A stretch of 64,000 nt of DNA from Pseudomonadota bacterium (GCA_023423695.1 JAFAFA010000036.1:1-64000), one strand, 5' to 3'; shown: positions 54,273 through 63,389, numbered from the stretch's first letter. Translations and numbers: made by a program. Notes: a model not told the origin generated them from the letters alone.

Positions 54273-55550
54273 TCAGCGGAAGAAGTGCAGCGGCGCGGTG
54301 ACGATCTCCGGCACGGCGATCAGCAGGCCGAGCAGCACGATGTAGGTCAGCAGGAAGGGCCAGATGCCCTTGGTGGCGCTTTCCAGCGAGATGCGGGCAA
54401 CGCCGCACACCACGTTCAGCACCGTGCAGACCGGCGGATGGATCAGGCCGAGCGTGCCGACCAGGACGAACATCACGCCGAAATAGGCGGGGTCGATGCC
54501 CGCCTTGATCGCCAGCGGGGTCAGCACCGGACCCAGCACCAGGATGGTCGGCGTCAGGTCCATCACCGTGCCGACGGCCAGCAGCAGGCAGGCGATGGCG
54601 AGCATCAGCAGCTTCGGATTGTCCATCAGCGGGGCCAGCAGCTCCGTCATCTGCTGCGGCAGGTCGGCCAGCGTCACCATGTAGGACGACACCAGCGCCG
54701 CGGCGCACAGGAACATCACGGTGCTGGTGGTGCGCGCCGCCTGGACCAGCAGCGGCACCAGCTGCGCCAGCGTGACCTGCCGGTAGACGAACAGCGCGAC
54801 GAACAGCGAATAGACGGCGGCGACCACCGCGGCCTCGGTCGGCGTGAAGATGCCGCCGCGCAGGCCGCCGATGATGATGACCGGCAGGGCCAGCGCCCAG
54901 ATGCCGTCGCCCAGCGCCTTCAGCCGCTCCCGCCCGCTCGCCTTCGGCTGCAGCTTCACCGTCATGTCGCGGACGACGAACGTCCAGGCGCAGACCAGAC
55001 CGATGCCCATCAGCAGGCCGGGCACGATGCCGGCCATGAACAGCGCGCTGATCGAGGTGTTGGTGGTCACGCCGAAGATGATGAAGGGCATGCTGGGCGG
55101 GATGATCGGGGCGATGATGCCGCCGGACGCGATCAGGCCGGCCGAGCGCGGCACCGGGTAGCCATGGTCGCGCATCATCGGGATCAGCAGCGTGGCGAGC
55201 GCCGCGGTGTCGGCGATGGCCGAACCCGACAGGCTGGCCAGCATCACCGAGGCGCCGATGGTGACGTATCCCAGCCCGCCCTTGATGTGGCCGACAAGGC
55301 TGACCGCGAGGTTGATGATGCGCTGGGAGATGCCGCCGGCGTTCATCAGCTCGCCGGCCAGGATGAAGAAGGGCACCGCCATCAGCGGATAGTTGTCGGC
55401 GCCGCTCAGCATGTTCTGGGCGACCAGCTGGGCGTCGAAGAAGTCGAGGTGAACCATCAGCGCGACGCCGGTCAGCATCAGCGCGAAGGCGATGGGCATG
55501 CCGAGCAGCATCAAGCCGAACAGCGAGCCCAGGAAAATGGTGAGGGTCAT
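54273..55550 (-). CDS. dctM: TRAP transporter large permease DctM
   Basis: The 425-residue channel-forming subunit with about 12 membrane segments and DctM-family blocks GMPIAFALMLTGVALM, SGSAIADTAALATLLIPMM and PIIPPSMPFIIFGV. It uses the sodium gradient with DctP and DctQ. The ATG at 55550 is preceded by a GGAG eight bases upstream; a start at 55613 would overlap dctQ by 29 bp. Confidence 0.93.
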   Translation of the reverse strand: MTLTIFLGSLFGLMLLGMPIAFALMLTGVALMVHLDFFDAQLVAQNMLSGADNYPLMAVPFFILAGELMNAGGISQRIINLAVSLVGHIKGGLGYVTIGASVMLASLSGSAIADTAALATLLIPMMRDHGYPVPRSAGLIASGGIIAPIIPPSMPFIIFGVTTNTSISALFMAGIVPGLLMGIGLVCAWTFVVRDMTVKLQPKASGRERLKALGDGIWALALPVIIIGGLRGGIFTPTEAAVVAAVYSLFVALFVYRQVTLAQLVPLLVQAARTTSTVMFLCAAALVSSYMVTLADLPQQMTELLAPLMDNPKLLMLAIACLLLAVGTVMDLTPTILVLGPVLTPLAIKAGIDPAYFGVMFVLVGTLGLIHPPVCTVLNVVCGVARISLESATKGIWPFLLTYIVLLGLLIAVPEIVTAPLHFFR

Positions 55551-55584
55551 GGCGGAAACTCCGTCCGCAGGAGGTCTTCTGGGC

Positions 55585-56160
55585 TCAGTGCTTGGCGACG
55601 GCGGCGCTGCCATGCGGGGCCGGGGGAGCCACGGCGGGGCCGTGCGAGTCCGGATGGTCCATCATCGTGTCGGGATCGCCGGGGACGCGCGCGCCCGGCT
55701 GGTTGGTGACGATCCGCAGCAGGTTCGCCAGCACGATCAGCGCCATGGCGATGGCCGGGAAGAAGCCCGCCGCGGCGTAGAAGGCCATGGGGAAGCGCAG
55801 GACGGTGGAGAAGGTCTCCATGCCGATCAGCAGCTGGATCCAGCTGCCCTGCACGAACAGCCACAGGGCGTACAGCATCATCAGGTGGGCGATCACCGCG
55901 CAAATGCGGCGGACCTTGGCCGGCAGGCGGCTCTGCACGATCTCCAGGCCCAGGTGCCGCTGGTGCCGCAGCGCCACGGTGGCGCCCAGGAACACCAGCC
56001 AGACGAACATCAGCCGCGCGATCTCCTCCGCCGCGACGATGCCGCTGTTGAAGACGTAGCGCAGGACGACGTTGCCGAAGACGAGACCGACCATGATCGC
56101 CAGCATCAGCGCCATGATCCATTCGGTGATCCGCTCCAGCAGATCCGCCACGCGTTTCAT
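55585..56160 (-). CDS. dctQ: TRAP transporter small permease DctQ
   Basis: A 191-residue protein with four membrane helices and a hydrophilic C-terminal tail of about 40 residues rich in Pro, Asp and His. The DctQ pattern is visible in VVLRYVFNSGIVAAEEIARLMFVW and the following LRHQRHLGLEIV. Its start overlaps the gntK stop by 4 bp (ATGA), so it is translated with gntK. Nearby dctM is 34 bp downstream. Confidence 0.92.
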   Translation of the reverse strand: MKRVADLLERITEWIMALMLAIMVGLVFGNVVLRYVFNSGIVAAEEIARLMFVWLVFLGATVALRHQRHLGLEIVQSRLPAKVRRICAVIAHLMMLYALWLFVQGSWIQLLIGMETFSTVLRFPMAFYAAAGFFPAIAMALIVLANLLRIVTNQPGARVPGDPDTMMDHPDSHGPAVAPPAPHGSAAVAKH

Positions 56161-56747
56161 GCGGTCCTCCCAATATTCTCTCCGCCGGTCAGGCGGGCGT
56201 AGGCGTCGGCGACGATGGCGTCCGCCGGCAGCGTCACCTCATAGGACAGCACGGCCTCGTCGGCGGCAGGCATCTCAAGGTCGGCGAACTGGCTGTCGAC
56301 CAGGGCGGTGGGCATGAAATGGGCGGTCCGCCCCCCCATGCGAGAGGCGATCAGCGCCTTGTCGCCGTGCAGATGCAGGAAGACGACCCGCTCGCAATCG
56401 CCGCGCAACCGGTCGCGGTAGCGCCGCTTCAGCGCAGAACAGGCGACCACCAGCCCGCGCTCTTCGCGATGGGCATCGGCGATGAAGCCGGCCAGCGTGC
56501 CCAGCCAGCCGTCGCGGTCGTCGTCGGTCAGCGGGATGCCGGACGACATCTTCGCGATGTTGGCGGGCGGATGGTGCGCATCGCCTTCGATGAAGGCATG
56601 GCCCAGCGCGGCGGCAAGGCTCTGGCCGACGCTGGACTTGCCGCAGCCGGCGACGCCCATCACCACGACGATCGGCGGTGCCGCCGACGGGCTGTCCGGC
56701 GGGCGGGCGCTGGTGGCGGGAGACGGCGCGATGGAGGGACCGTTCAT
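56157..56747 (-). CDS. gntK: Gluconokinase
   Basis: Phosphorylates gluconate to 6-phosphogluconate. A 196-residue P-loop kinase: GVAGCGKSS (31-39), the GDAHHPPANIAKMSSGIPLTD substrate block and VACSALKRRYRDRLR, all diagnostic of GntK. The ATG at 56747 is the best start; the 20-residue Ser/Pro-rich N-terminus is longer than usual. It is first in gntK-dctQ-dctM-dctP, so gluconate import and activation are co-controlled by the two upstream LacI-type operators. Confidence 0.95.
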   Translation of the reverse strand: MNGPSIAPSPATSARPPDSPSAAPPIVVVMGVAGCGKSSVGQSLAAALGHAFIEGDAHHPPANIAKMSSGIPLTDDDRDGWLGTLAGFIADAHREERGLVVACSALKRRYRDRLRGDCERVVFLHLHGDKALIASRMGGRTAHFMPTALVDSQFADLEMPAADEAVLSYEVTLPADAIVADAYARLTGGENIGRTA

Positions 56748-56826
56748 GAGGCTCGTGTTCCCGATTCCCGGTGCAAGGCGGCATCCGCGTCCTCTCGGGT
56801 CGCGACGGCCACGCACTACAAAAACG

Positions 56827-56840
56827 TGTTAGCGCTATCA
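56827..56840. promoter_or_regulatory. LacI-type operator 1 (TGTTAGCGCTATCA)
   Basis: A near-palindrome sharing the TGTTAGCGCTA core of many LacI-family sites. It is located 79 bp upstream of gntK and is probably bound by the divergent GntR. Confidence 0.75.
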
Positions 56841-56913
56841 TGTACGGACCAAAGGTACATGCGTGGCCTTATGGCCAGAATGCACGGATGACGCCGACAC
56901 GAGATGACGATAC

Positions 56914-56927
56914 TGTTAGCGCTAACC
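56914..56927. promoter_or_regulatory. LacI-type operator 2 (TGTTAGCGCTAACC)
   Basis: An almost perfect palindrome (GTTAGCGCTAAC core, 12 of 12 symmetric). It is 87 bp from operator 1, about eight helical turns, a distance that would allow looping by a GntR tetramer. It lies on the gntR side, so autoregulation is likely. Confidence 0.8.
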
Positions 56928-57094
56928 TTGACGGCCGTAAAGAGCTTTGTTTGAGTTGCGTACGAACTGGTTGGCAGGAGCCGCGGGTTGCAAGTGTCGC
57001 TTGCCCGCCATGCTACACAACGGTAATCAGCAATCCAGCGCGGCGCTTCGTCGCGCCGGCCTCTCATCGGCCATTATCGGAAGGACGGAGACCT

Positions 57095-58159
57095 GTGACG
57101 ACGCGAGGCGGTGATCGGCCTGCATCCCTGACGGTCAAGGCGCGCAAGCCGCGCTCCTCGCGCACCGGGCGGGCGACGATGGCGGACGTGGCGGAGCGGG
57201 TCGGCGTCAGCGCCATCACCGTGTCGCGCGCCTTCAAGCGGCCGGAGCTGGTCGGGCCGGAGCTTCGCCAGCGCATTCTCGACACCGCCCAGTCGATGGG
57301 CTACGTGCCGAATCAGGCGGCCAGCGCGCTGGCGTCGGCGCGGTCGATGACGGTGGCCGTGCTGATCCCGTCGATGACCAACATGGTCTTCGTGGAGACG
57401 CTGGCCGGCATCCACGACATGCTGCTGCCGCGCGGCTACCGCGCCCTGATCGGCGTCACCCATTATTCTCCGGAAGAGGAGGAGCGGCTGATCCGCACCT
57501 ACCTTCAGTTCCAGCCCGACGGCATCCTGCTGACCGGCACCGACCACACCGACGTCACCCGCACCTACCTGTCGGCGATGAGCAGCCCGACCGTCCACAT
57601 GATGGAGCTGCTGGACGACCCCGACAGCCTCAGCGTCGGCTGTTCGCAGGAGGAGGGCGGGCGGCTGATGACCAATCACCTGCTGGAGCGCGGCTACCGC
57701 CGTATCGGCTTCGTCGCCGTGCAGCTCGACCCCCGCACGCTCGCCCGCCTCGACGGCTACCGCCATGCGCTGGAGGAGGCGGGGCTGTATGACGAGAAGC
57801 GGGTCTGGCGCCTGCCCGACCCGTCCTCCATCCATCTGGGCGCAGCGATGATCGACCGGCTGATGGCCGAGAACACCGACTGCGACGCCGTCTTCTTCTG
57901 CAACGACGATCTGGCGCAGGGCGCCCTGTTCCAATGCCAGCGCCGCGGCATCCGGGTGCCGGACCAGCTCGCCATCGCCGGCTTCAACGACCTGCCGGCG
58001 TCTGCCTGGACCACCCCCACCCTGACAACCATCGCCACGCCGCGCTACGCCATCGGCCGCCATGCCGCCGCCATGCTGCTCGACCTTATGGACGGCAAGG
58101 AGCCGCCGCGACGGCGCGTCGACCTGGGTCTGACCTTCATCGCGCGGGAGAGCACCTGA
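57095..58159 (+). CDS. gntR: LacI-family gluconate regulator GntR
   Basis: A 354-residue repressor with an N-terminal LacI helix-turn-helix (28-50, MADVAERVGVSAITVSRAF), a hinge with the minor-groove segment NQAASALASARS, and a periplasmic-binding-like effector domain. The GTG at 57095 with GGACGGAG upstream sets the start; further upstream in-frame sequence would cross operator 2. It is divergent from gntK-dctQMP and expected to lift repression on gluconate or 6-phosphogluconate. Confidence 0.92.
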   Translation: MTTRGGDRPASLTVKARKPRSSRTGRATMADVAERVGVSAITVSRAFKRPELVGPELRQRILDTAQSMGYVPNQAASALASARSMTVAVLIPSMTNMVFVETLAGIHDMLLPRGYRALIGVTHYSPEEEERLIRTYLQFQPDGILLTGTDHTDVTRTYLSAMSSPTVHMMELLDDPDSLSVGCSQEEGGRLMTNHLLERGYRRIGFVAVQLDPRTLARLDGYRHALEEAGLYDEKRVWRLPDPSSIHLGAAMIDRLMAENTDCDAVFFCNDDLAQGALFQCQRRGIRVPDQLAIAGFNDLPASAWTTPTLTTIATPRYAIGRHAAAMLLDLMDGKEPPRRRVDLGLTFIAREST

Positions 58160-58199
58160 GCGAAGCCCGCCCAGGGAGCCCCCCGCCGCGGCGTGCGCC

Positions 58200-60248
58200 T
58201 TACGCCGCCCGCACCGTCGCGATGAAGGTCCCGACCTCCCGGCGCAGCCGCTCGGCCTCGGCGGCCAGTTCCTGCGAGGTGCCGCGGACGCGGCCGGCGG
58301 CGTCGCCGGTCTCGTGGACGGCGGTGCTGACGCCGGCGATGTTGCTCGACACCTCCTCGGTGCCCTGGGCGGCCTGGGTGACGCTGCTGGCGATCTCCCG
58401 TGTGGCGGCGGCCTGTTCCTCGATGGCGGCGGCGATGGCGGTGGTGATCTCGCTCATCCGGCCGATGGTGCGGCCGATGCCGCCGATCGCCTTCTGGGCG
58501 CCGCCGGTCGTCTGCTGGATTTCCTGAACCTTGGCCTGGATCTCGTCCGTCGCCTTGGCGGTCTGGGTGGCCAGCGCCTTCACCTCGCTCGCCACGACGG
58601 CGAAGCCCTTGCCGGCCTCGCCCGCCCGCGCCGCCTCGATGGTGGCGTTCAGCGCCAGCAGGTTGGTCTGGGCTGCGATGCCGCTGATCAGCTCCACCAC
58701 CGCGCCGATCTGTTCGGCGGCGGTCACCAGTTCGCGCATGGTGCGGTCGGCGCCGTCGGCGTCGGCCACCGCCTGGGTGGCGATGCGGGTGGAGTTCTCC
58801 ACCTGCTGGCCGATCTCGGCGATGGAGGCCGACAGCTCCTCCGTCGCGGTGGCGACGGTCTGCACATTGGCCGAAGCCTGTTCCGAGGCGCTGGCGACCA
58901 GCAGCGAGCGCTCGCTCGCCTCCTGCGCGGTGGCGGTCAGCGCGGTGGCGGCGTCGCGCATGCCGGTGGCGGCATTGGCGACGGTGTCGACGATGCCCTT
59001 CACCGTGCTTTCGAAGGTATCGGCCATCTGCATCATGGTCTGGCGGCGGTGTTCGGCGGCCTTGCGCTCGCTCTCCTCCTGCGCCTTGCGCATGCGCTCC
59101 ATCTCCAGCGCATTGGTCTTGAAGACCTGGAGCGAGCGGGCGAGCGCGCCGATCTCGTCCCGGCGGTCGTCGTCGGTGACGGCCACGCTCAGGTCGCCCT
59201 GGGCCAGACGCCCCATCGCCCCGGTGATGGCGCCGAGCGGCCGGGTGATGGCGCGCGAGATCGCCCAGGCCAGCAGCAGGCCGGCCAGCACGGCGATCAC
59301 GGTCACCGCCGTGCCGCGCGTTTCCGCCGCCTTGACCTCGGCGGCGGCGGTGCGTTCCAGCTGCGCCAGGAATTCGGCGGAATTGGAGCGGATCAGGCCG
59401 ATCTTGTCGCCGATCTCCTTGCCGGCCTTGCCCAGCGTCTGGCTGTTCAGCGACTTCAGATCGGCGCTCAGCACCGCGATGCGCTCGATCCCCGCGCGGT
59501 AGGCGGGCAGCTTGGCGACGGCCTCGGCCAGCTTGGCCTTGACCGGACCGTCCTCCAACCCGCCGCGCAGCGCCTCGGCCTTCGCGGTCAGGTCGGCCAG
59601 ATCCTTCCGGATGCGCTCCAGATCGTCCGGCTTGGTTTCCGCCACGAAGCGGGCCACCAGCACGCGGACCAGCAGGAACTGTTCGCTGACGTCCGCCGCG
59701 CGCACGGTGCGGTCCAGGTTGCCGCCGTCCTTCTCCGCCTTGACCGTGTCGCTCAGCGTGCGGCGGATGTCGGCGCCCAGCGTGTTCACCACCGACGCGA
59801 CGATCTGGTCACGCTCCGTCCGCGCGGCGACCAGACGGTCGAAGCCGGCGGTCAGCGTCTGGTGCAGCGTTGCGATCTCCTGCGCTGCCTGGAGGTCGGA
59901 TGCCCGGGTCATCAGCGCGGTGGCGCTGTCCAGTTTCTGGCGGAACATCGCCACGTCGCTGCGGAACTCGTTGGCCACCGCGGGGGAGCCGCTGGACACG
60001 AACTCCTCCGCCGAGCCCAGCGCGTCGGCCATGTTGGTGTCCGCCTCCGCCACGGTCATGGCGATGTGCGACTGCCCGGCATATTGATGGAGCGCGTTGT
60101 CGCTCGACTGCAATCCCGTCCAGGACACCGCCCCCAGCCCGACCAGCAGCGCCAGGGTTACGCCGAACCCGGTGTAGATCTTGGTCGCCGTATGCAGGTT
60201 GGCGAAGGTTCCGGCTTTGGCGCGCTGGCTCTGGCTGGTGGCGTTCAT
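58200..60248 (-). CDS. Methyl-accepting chemotaxis protein with a helical periplasmic sensor
   Basis: A 682-residue chemoreceptor: membrane helix 1 (about 25-45), an all-helical periplasmic region of about 250 residues (possibly an HBM/TarH-like bimodular domain), membrane helix 2 (about 310-330), HAMP, and a signalling domain with the tip IAAQTNLLALNATIEAARAG. The ATG at 60248 (MNATSQ) is preferred over 60269. It ends 40 bp after gntR (convergent). A sigma-54-like promoter candidate lies at 60317-60332. Ligand unknown; gluconate-linked sensing is a guess from the neighbourhood. Confidence 0.92.
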   Translation of the reverse strand: MNATSQSQRAKAGTFANLHTATKIYTGFGVTLALLVGLGAVSWTGLQSSDNALHQYAGQSHIAMTVAEADTNMADALGSAEEFVSSGSPAVANEFRSDVAMFRQKLDSATALMTRASDLQAAQEIATLHQTLTAGFDRLVAARTERDQIVASVVNTLGADIRRTLSDTVKAEKDGGNLDRTVRAADVSEQFLLVRVLVARFVAETKPDDLERIRKDLADLTAKAEALRGGLEDGPVKAKLAEAVAKLPAYRAGIERIAVLSADLKSLNSQTLGKAGKEIGDKIGLIRSNSAEFLAQLERTAAAEVKAAETRGTAVTVIAVLAGLLLAWAISRAITRPLGAITGAMGRLAQGDLSVAVTDDDRRDEIGALARSLQVFKTNALEMERMRKAQEESERKAAEHRRQTMMQMADTFESTVKGIVDTVANAATGMRDAATALTATAQEASERSLLVASASEQASANVQTVATATEELSASIAEIGQQVENSTRIATQAVADADGADRTMRELVTAAEQIGAVVELISGIAAQTNLLALNATIEAARAGEAGKGFAVVASEVKALATQTAKATDEIQAKVQEIQQTTGGAQKAIGGIGRTIGRMSEITTAIAAAIEEQAAATREIASSVTQAAQGTEEVSSNIAGVSTAVHETGDAAGRVRGTSQELAAEAERLRREVGTFIATVRAA

Positions 60249-60316
60249 GATGGTGACCCCGGCTTCCACTGGCGATGGAGCGGTCTTTGGTTAGGCCGCT
60301 GATTGGTCGGTCACGT

Positions 60317-60332
60317 TACAAGAACAATGCCA
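60317..60332 (-). promoter_or_regulatory. Weak sigma-54-like promoter candidate
   Basis: On the minus strand, TGGCATTGTTCTTGTA matches the -24 TGGCA and the -12 TTG of the RpoN consensus with correct spacing, but has GT in place of the nearly invariant GC at -12. It is about 70 bp upstream of the chemoreceptor start. Confidence 0.25.
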
Positions 60333-60486
60333 AAGGACCATTAACGGCCGAATTGCTTTTCTACCCTACGAAAACGGAGCCGATTGCCTGCGGCCCCGTC
60401 GGCAGCCCTTAGCAATTCGCCAAAATTCCTGATAATGATTTGCAATTTGCCAGTTTCAGCGCTCGGAAACTGCAAAGCTCCAGCCG

Positions 60487-61275
60487 TTAGTTATAGAACT
60501 GCCCTCCATTCACCTCGATCACCTGCCCGGTGATGTAGCCGGCGAGCCGTCCGGAGGCGAGGAACAGATAGGCGCCGACGCAATCCTGCGCCGTGCCCAG
60601 CCGCTTCAGCGGGATGCGCGCCGCGGTCTGCGTCAATTTGTCCGGGGTCGAGTAGCGCTGGTGGAAATCGGTGTCGATGGTGCCGGGCGACACGGCGTTG
60701 ACTCGGATGCCGTGCGGCGCCAGTTCCGTCGCCAGCGAGCGGGCGAGGCTGGCCTGGAAGGCCTTGGCGGCGCTGTAGAGCGACGACCCCGCGCTGCCCC
60801 CGGTCCGGCCGGAGATGGAGCCGGTGTTGACGATGGCCCCCTTCGACGCGATCAGCGCCGGCAGCGCCGTCCGGCTGGCGACGACGGCGGAGGCGGCGTT
60901 GAGGTCGAACTGCCGCTGCAGGAATTCGTCATCGATGTCGCTCAGCGCCACCCGGCCCAGCATGGTGCCGGCATTGTTGATCAGCACGTCCAGCCCGCCG
61001 AGTCGGTCCACCGCGCTTTCCACCACCCGTCGGACCTCCGCCTTGTCGGCGAAGTCGCCGGCCAGCGGGATCACCCCGGTGCCCATTGCCGCCGCTGCGG
61101 CCTCCAGCGCCGCCGCGTCGCGGCCGTGGATGGCGACGCGGGCGCCGAGCCGGGCGAACGCCGCCGCCACCGCGGAACCGATGCCGCGGCTGCTGCCGGT
61201 CACCAGAACCCGCTTGCCGCGGAACTCCTGCGCCAGCAGGTCGGCGGGCCAATCGGCAAAATCGGTCGCGGTCAT
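60487..61275 (-). CDS. Short-chain dehydrogenase/reductase
   Basis: A 262-residue classical SDR: cofactor motif TGSSRGIG (26-33), NNAG (100-103), and the catalytic Ser153/155-Tyr167-Lys171 (YSAAK). The C-terminal ITGQVIEVNGGQFYN is typical. Acidic or basic residues after the second strand suggest NADP use (HGRD), as in gluconate 5-dehydrogenase or 3-oxoacyl reductases. Substrate is not determined. The ATG at 61275 is chosen over an upstream one at 61311. A palindrome sits 34 bp upstream. Confidence 0.9.
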   Translation of the reverse strand: MTATDFADWPADLLAQEFRGKRVLVTGSSRGIGSAVAAAFARLGARVAIHGRDAAALEAAAAAMGTGVIPLAGDFADKAEVRRVVESAVDRLGGLDVLINNAGTMLGRVALSDIDDEFLQRQFDLNAASAVVASRTALPALIASKGAIVNTGSISGRTGGSAGSSLYSAAKAFQASLARSLATELAPHGIRVNAVSPGTIDTDFHQRYSTPDKLTQTAARIPLKRLGTAQDCVGAYLFLASGRLAGYITGQVIEVNGGQFYN

Positions 61276-61308
61276 GAACGCGTGCTCCCCTGATGGCAGG
61301 CCGCCCAC

Positions 61309-61327
61309 CATATGCCGGGGGCATATG
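61309..61327. promoter_or_regulatory. Perfect 19-bp palindrome upstream of the SDR gene
   Basis: CATATGC-N5-GCATATG, exact in both arms, is centred about 43 bp upstream of the SDR start. It is a likely operator for a dimeric regulator not encoded in the window. Confidence 0.6.
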
Positions 61328-61624
61328 TTCGAAACCGAAAAAGCGGTCTGATTGTTCGTGTTCCAATCCGATCTTAGGGGCCGGCGCTTCCCCCCGTCAA
61401 TCCGAGGACCGGAAACAAGGGCGCGATTGTTGTTTCCAGGCGAATAGTGTTGTCGGGACTGCTGGATTTATCCGGCGGCGGCAGACGGTTAACTCTGTGT
61501 TCACGGCCGACGCTCCCCGGCGCCGACCGGACATCAACCTCCAGCCCCGCCCCGCGCCCGGCGACGACTCCCCCGTCGCCGGGCGTATCCCCCGGCAGGG
61601 CAGTCTTCGAATAAGGACATCATC
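61328..61624. other. Intergenic region before the small secreted protein
   Basis: About 300 bp without a credible gene. A possible AAGGA ribosome site (about 61613-61617) precedes the ATG at 61625. I see no clear operator or terminator. Confidence 0.4.
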
Positions 61625-62017
61625 ATGTTCATGCGGAATTTCGCCACCGTCGCCGCTGCCGCCACCCTGTCGCTGTCGGCCCTGACCTTTGCCGCCGGCA
61701 GTGCCAATGCCGCTCAGGATGCCGGCTTCGACAGCCTGCTGGCCTCCACCGCCGCTGCCGCCGTCCAGGCCGATGCCCTGACCGCCGAGCGCACCGAGCG
61801 CGACGCCGCCCGCACTGCCCTGTCGGTCGCCCGCTCGCTCGCCGCCCAGGGCGACACCAAGGGCGCCAGCGCCTATCTGAACTTCGCCCGCGCCAAGCTC
61901 GGCCTCGCCACCACCGCTCCGGACGATGTCGTCGGCCTGTCCGCCTCGGGTGACTCCACCGCCCGCACCGATGCCGTCCACGGCAACGCCATCGCTTCGC
62001 ACAGCTCCTACCGGTAA
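61625..62017 (+). CDS. Small secreted Ala-rich protein of unknown function
   Basis: A 130-residue precursor with a clear signal peptide (1-29, basic start, hydrophobic core, ANA cleavage site). The mature 100 residues are very rich in Ala, Thr, Ser and Asp, predicted helical in the middle (EERDAAR-like TERTERDAARTALSVARSLAAQG, then YLNFARAKLG) with a flexible tail ending HSSYR. No cysteine. It may be periplasmic. I recognise no family. A hairpin (62010-62028) overlaps the stop. Confidence 0.75.
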   Translation: MFMRNFATVAAAATLSLSALTFAAGSANAAQDAGFDSLLASTAAAAVQADALTAERTERDAARTALSVARSLAAQGDTKGASAYLNFARAKLGLATTAPDDVVGLSASGDSTARTDAVHGNAIASHSSYR

Positions 62018-62028
62018 CCTTTACCGGT
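62010..62028 (+). repeat. Perfect hairpin overlapping the stop codon
   Basis: ACCGGTAA-CCT-TTACCGGT, an 8-bp perfect stem that includes the TAA stop. No T tract follows, so it may stabilise the mRNA end or slow the ribosome rather than terminate. Confidence 0.6.
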
Positions 62029-62179
62029 AACGCGTAGCTGACGTTCCCGAACCTGCCGCGGACGTCCGCCGACCGACATGAGCGGCGGCGCCGCGCGGCG
62101 ATCGGGACCATCTTCCGCCTCCCCGCCGTTTCGCGAGAATCCTGTCGTAGACGGCCTGCCTTCGGGCTATGTAGGCGGG

Positions 62180-63385
62180 ATGAACACCGAGCCAGACCAC
62201 ACCGGCCAGGATCAAGCCGGCCAAGATTTCGAAATTTTCCTGGTGGCCGCCCCCGGCCTGGAAGCCGTGCTGTGCGCGGAGGCCAGCGACCGCGGCTTCG
62301 CGAACCCCACCGCGGTGAAAGGCGGCGTGACGGTCACCGGCGGCTGGCCGGAGGTCTGGCGGGCAAACCTGGAACTGCGCGGCGCCACCCGCGTGCTGGC
62401 GCGCATCGCCTCCTTCCGCGCCTTCCATCTGGCACAGCTGGACAAGCGGGCGCGCCGCGTTCCCTGGGCGCAAATCCTGCGCGCCGACATGCTGGTGCGG
62501 GTCGAGGCTTCCTGCAAGGGCTCGCGCATCTACCACGCCGGCGCCGCCGCCCAGCGCATCGAACGCGCCATCGCCGAGGAACTCGGCGCCCCCATCGTCA
62601 AGGCCGCGCCCAAGAAGACCGGGAAGTCCGCCGCCAAGGAAGCGCCCGAGGAAGACACCCGCGCCGTCCAGATCAAGGCGCGCATCGACGACGATCTCTG
62701 CACCATCAGCGTCGACAGCTCCGGCGAGTCGCTGCACAAGCGCGGCCACAAGGAAGCGGTCAACAAGGCGCCGATGCGCGAGACGCTGGCGGCCCTGTTC
62801 CTGCGCCAGTGCGGCTTTGACGGGCGCGAGCCGGTTCCCGTTGTGGATCCCATGTGCGGCTCCGGCACCTTCGTCATCGAGGCCGCCGAGATCGCCGCCG
62901 GCCTGAAGCCCGGCCGCTCCCGTTCCTTCGCCTTCGAACAGCTTGCCAATTTCGACCCCGCCCTGTGGCAGAGCCTGCGCGGCAGCGGCGCGGCCACCGC
63001 ACCCGCCGTCCGCTTTTACGGCAGCGACCGCGACGCCGGCGCCGTCGCCATGAGCCGCGCCAACGCCGAGCGCGCCGGCGTCTCCGCCTGGACCGAGTTC
63101 GCCCACCACGCCATCAGCGACCTGACCCCGCCGGAAGGTCCGCCCGGCCTCGTCATCGTCAACCCGCCCTACGGCGCCCGCATCGGCGAGGGCAAGTCCC
63201 TGATCCCGCTCTACCATGCCATGGGCCAGACGCTGAAGACGCGCTTCGCCGGCTGGCGGGTGGGCATCGTCACCAACGAAGCCGCCTTGGCGAAGGCGAC
63301 GGAACTGCCCTTCAAGGAGGGCGGGGTGTCGGTGTCGAACGGTGGCATCCGGGTCACGCTGTACCAGACCGATCCCCTGCCCTGA
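62180..63385 (+). CDS. RlmL-like 23S rRNA/tRNA guanine N2-methyltransferase
   Basis: A 401-residue class I SAM-dependent RNA methyltransferase: an N-terminal THUMP domain (about 60-165), then the catalytic domain with the SAM loop VVDPMCGSGTFVIEAA and the NPPYGARIG motif used by N2-guanine and N6-adenine methylases. It is of the RlmL/YcbY N-half or TrmN/Trm14 type; a full RlmKL fusion would be about 700 residues. A Lys/Ala/Glu-rich insert (about 140-160) interrupts the THUMP region. The ATG at 62180 is chosen over 62078. Confidence 0.9.
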   Translation: MNTEPDHTGQDQAGQDFEIFLVAAPGLEAVLCAEASDRGFANPTAVKGGVTVTGGWPEVWRANLELRGATRVLARIASFRAFHLAQLDKRARRVPWAQILRADMLVRVEASCKGSRIYHAGAAAQRIERAIAEELGAPIVKAAPKKTGKSAAKEAPEEDTRAVQIKARIDDDLCTISVDSSGESLHKRGHKEAVNKAPMRETLAALFLRQCGFDGREPVPVVDPMCGSGTFVIEAAEIAAGLKPGRSRSFAFEQLANFDPALWQSLRGSGAATAPAVRFYGSDRDAGAVAMSRANAERAGVSAWTEFAHHAISDLTPPEGPPGLVIVNPPYGARIGEGKSLIPLYHAMGQTLKTRFAGWRVGIVTNEAALAKATELPFKEGGVSVSNGGIRVTLYQTDPLP

Positions 63386-63389
63386 CCGT

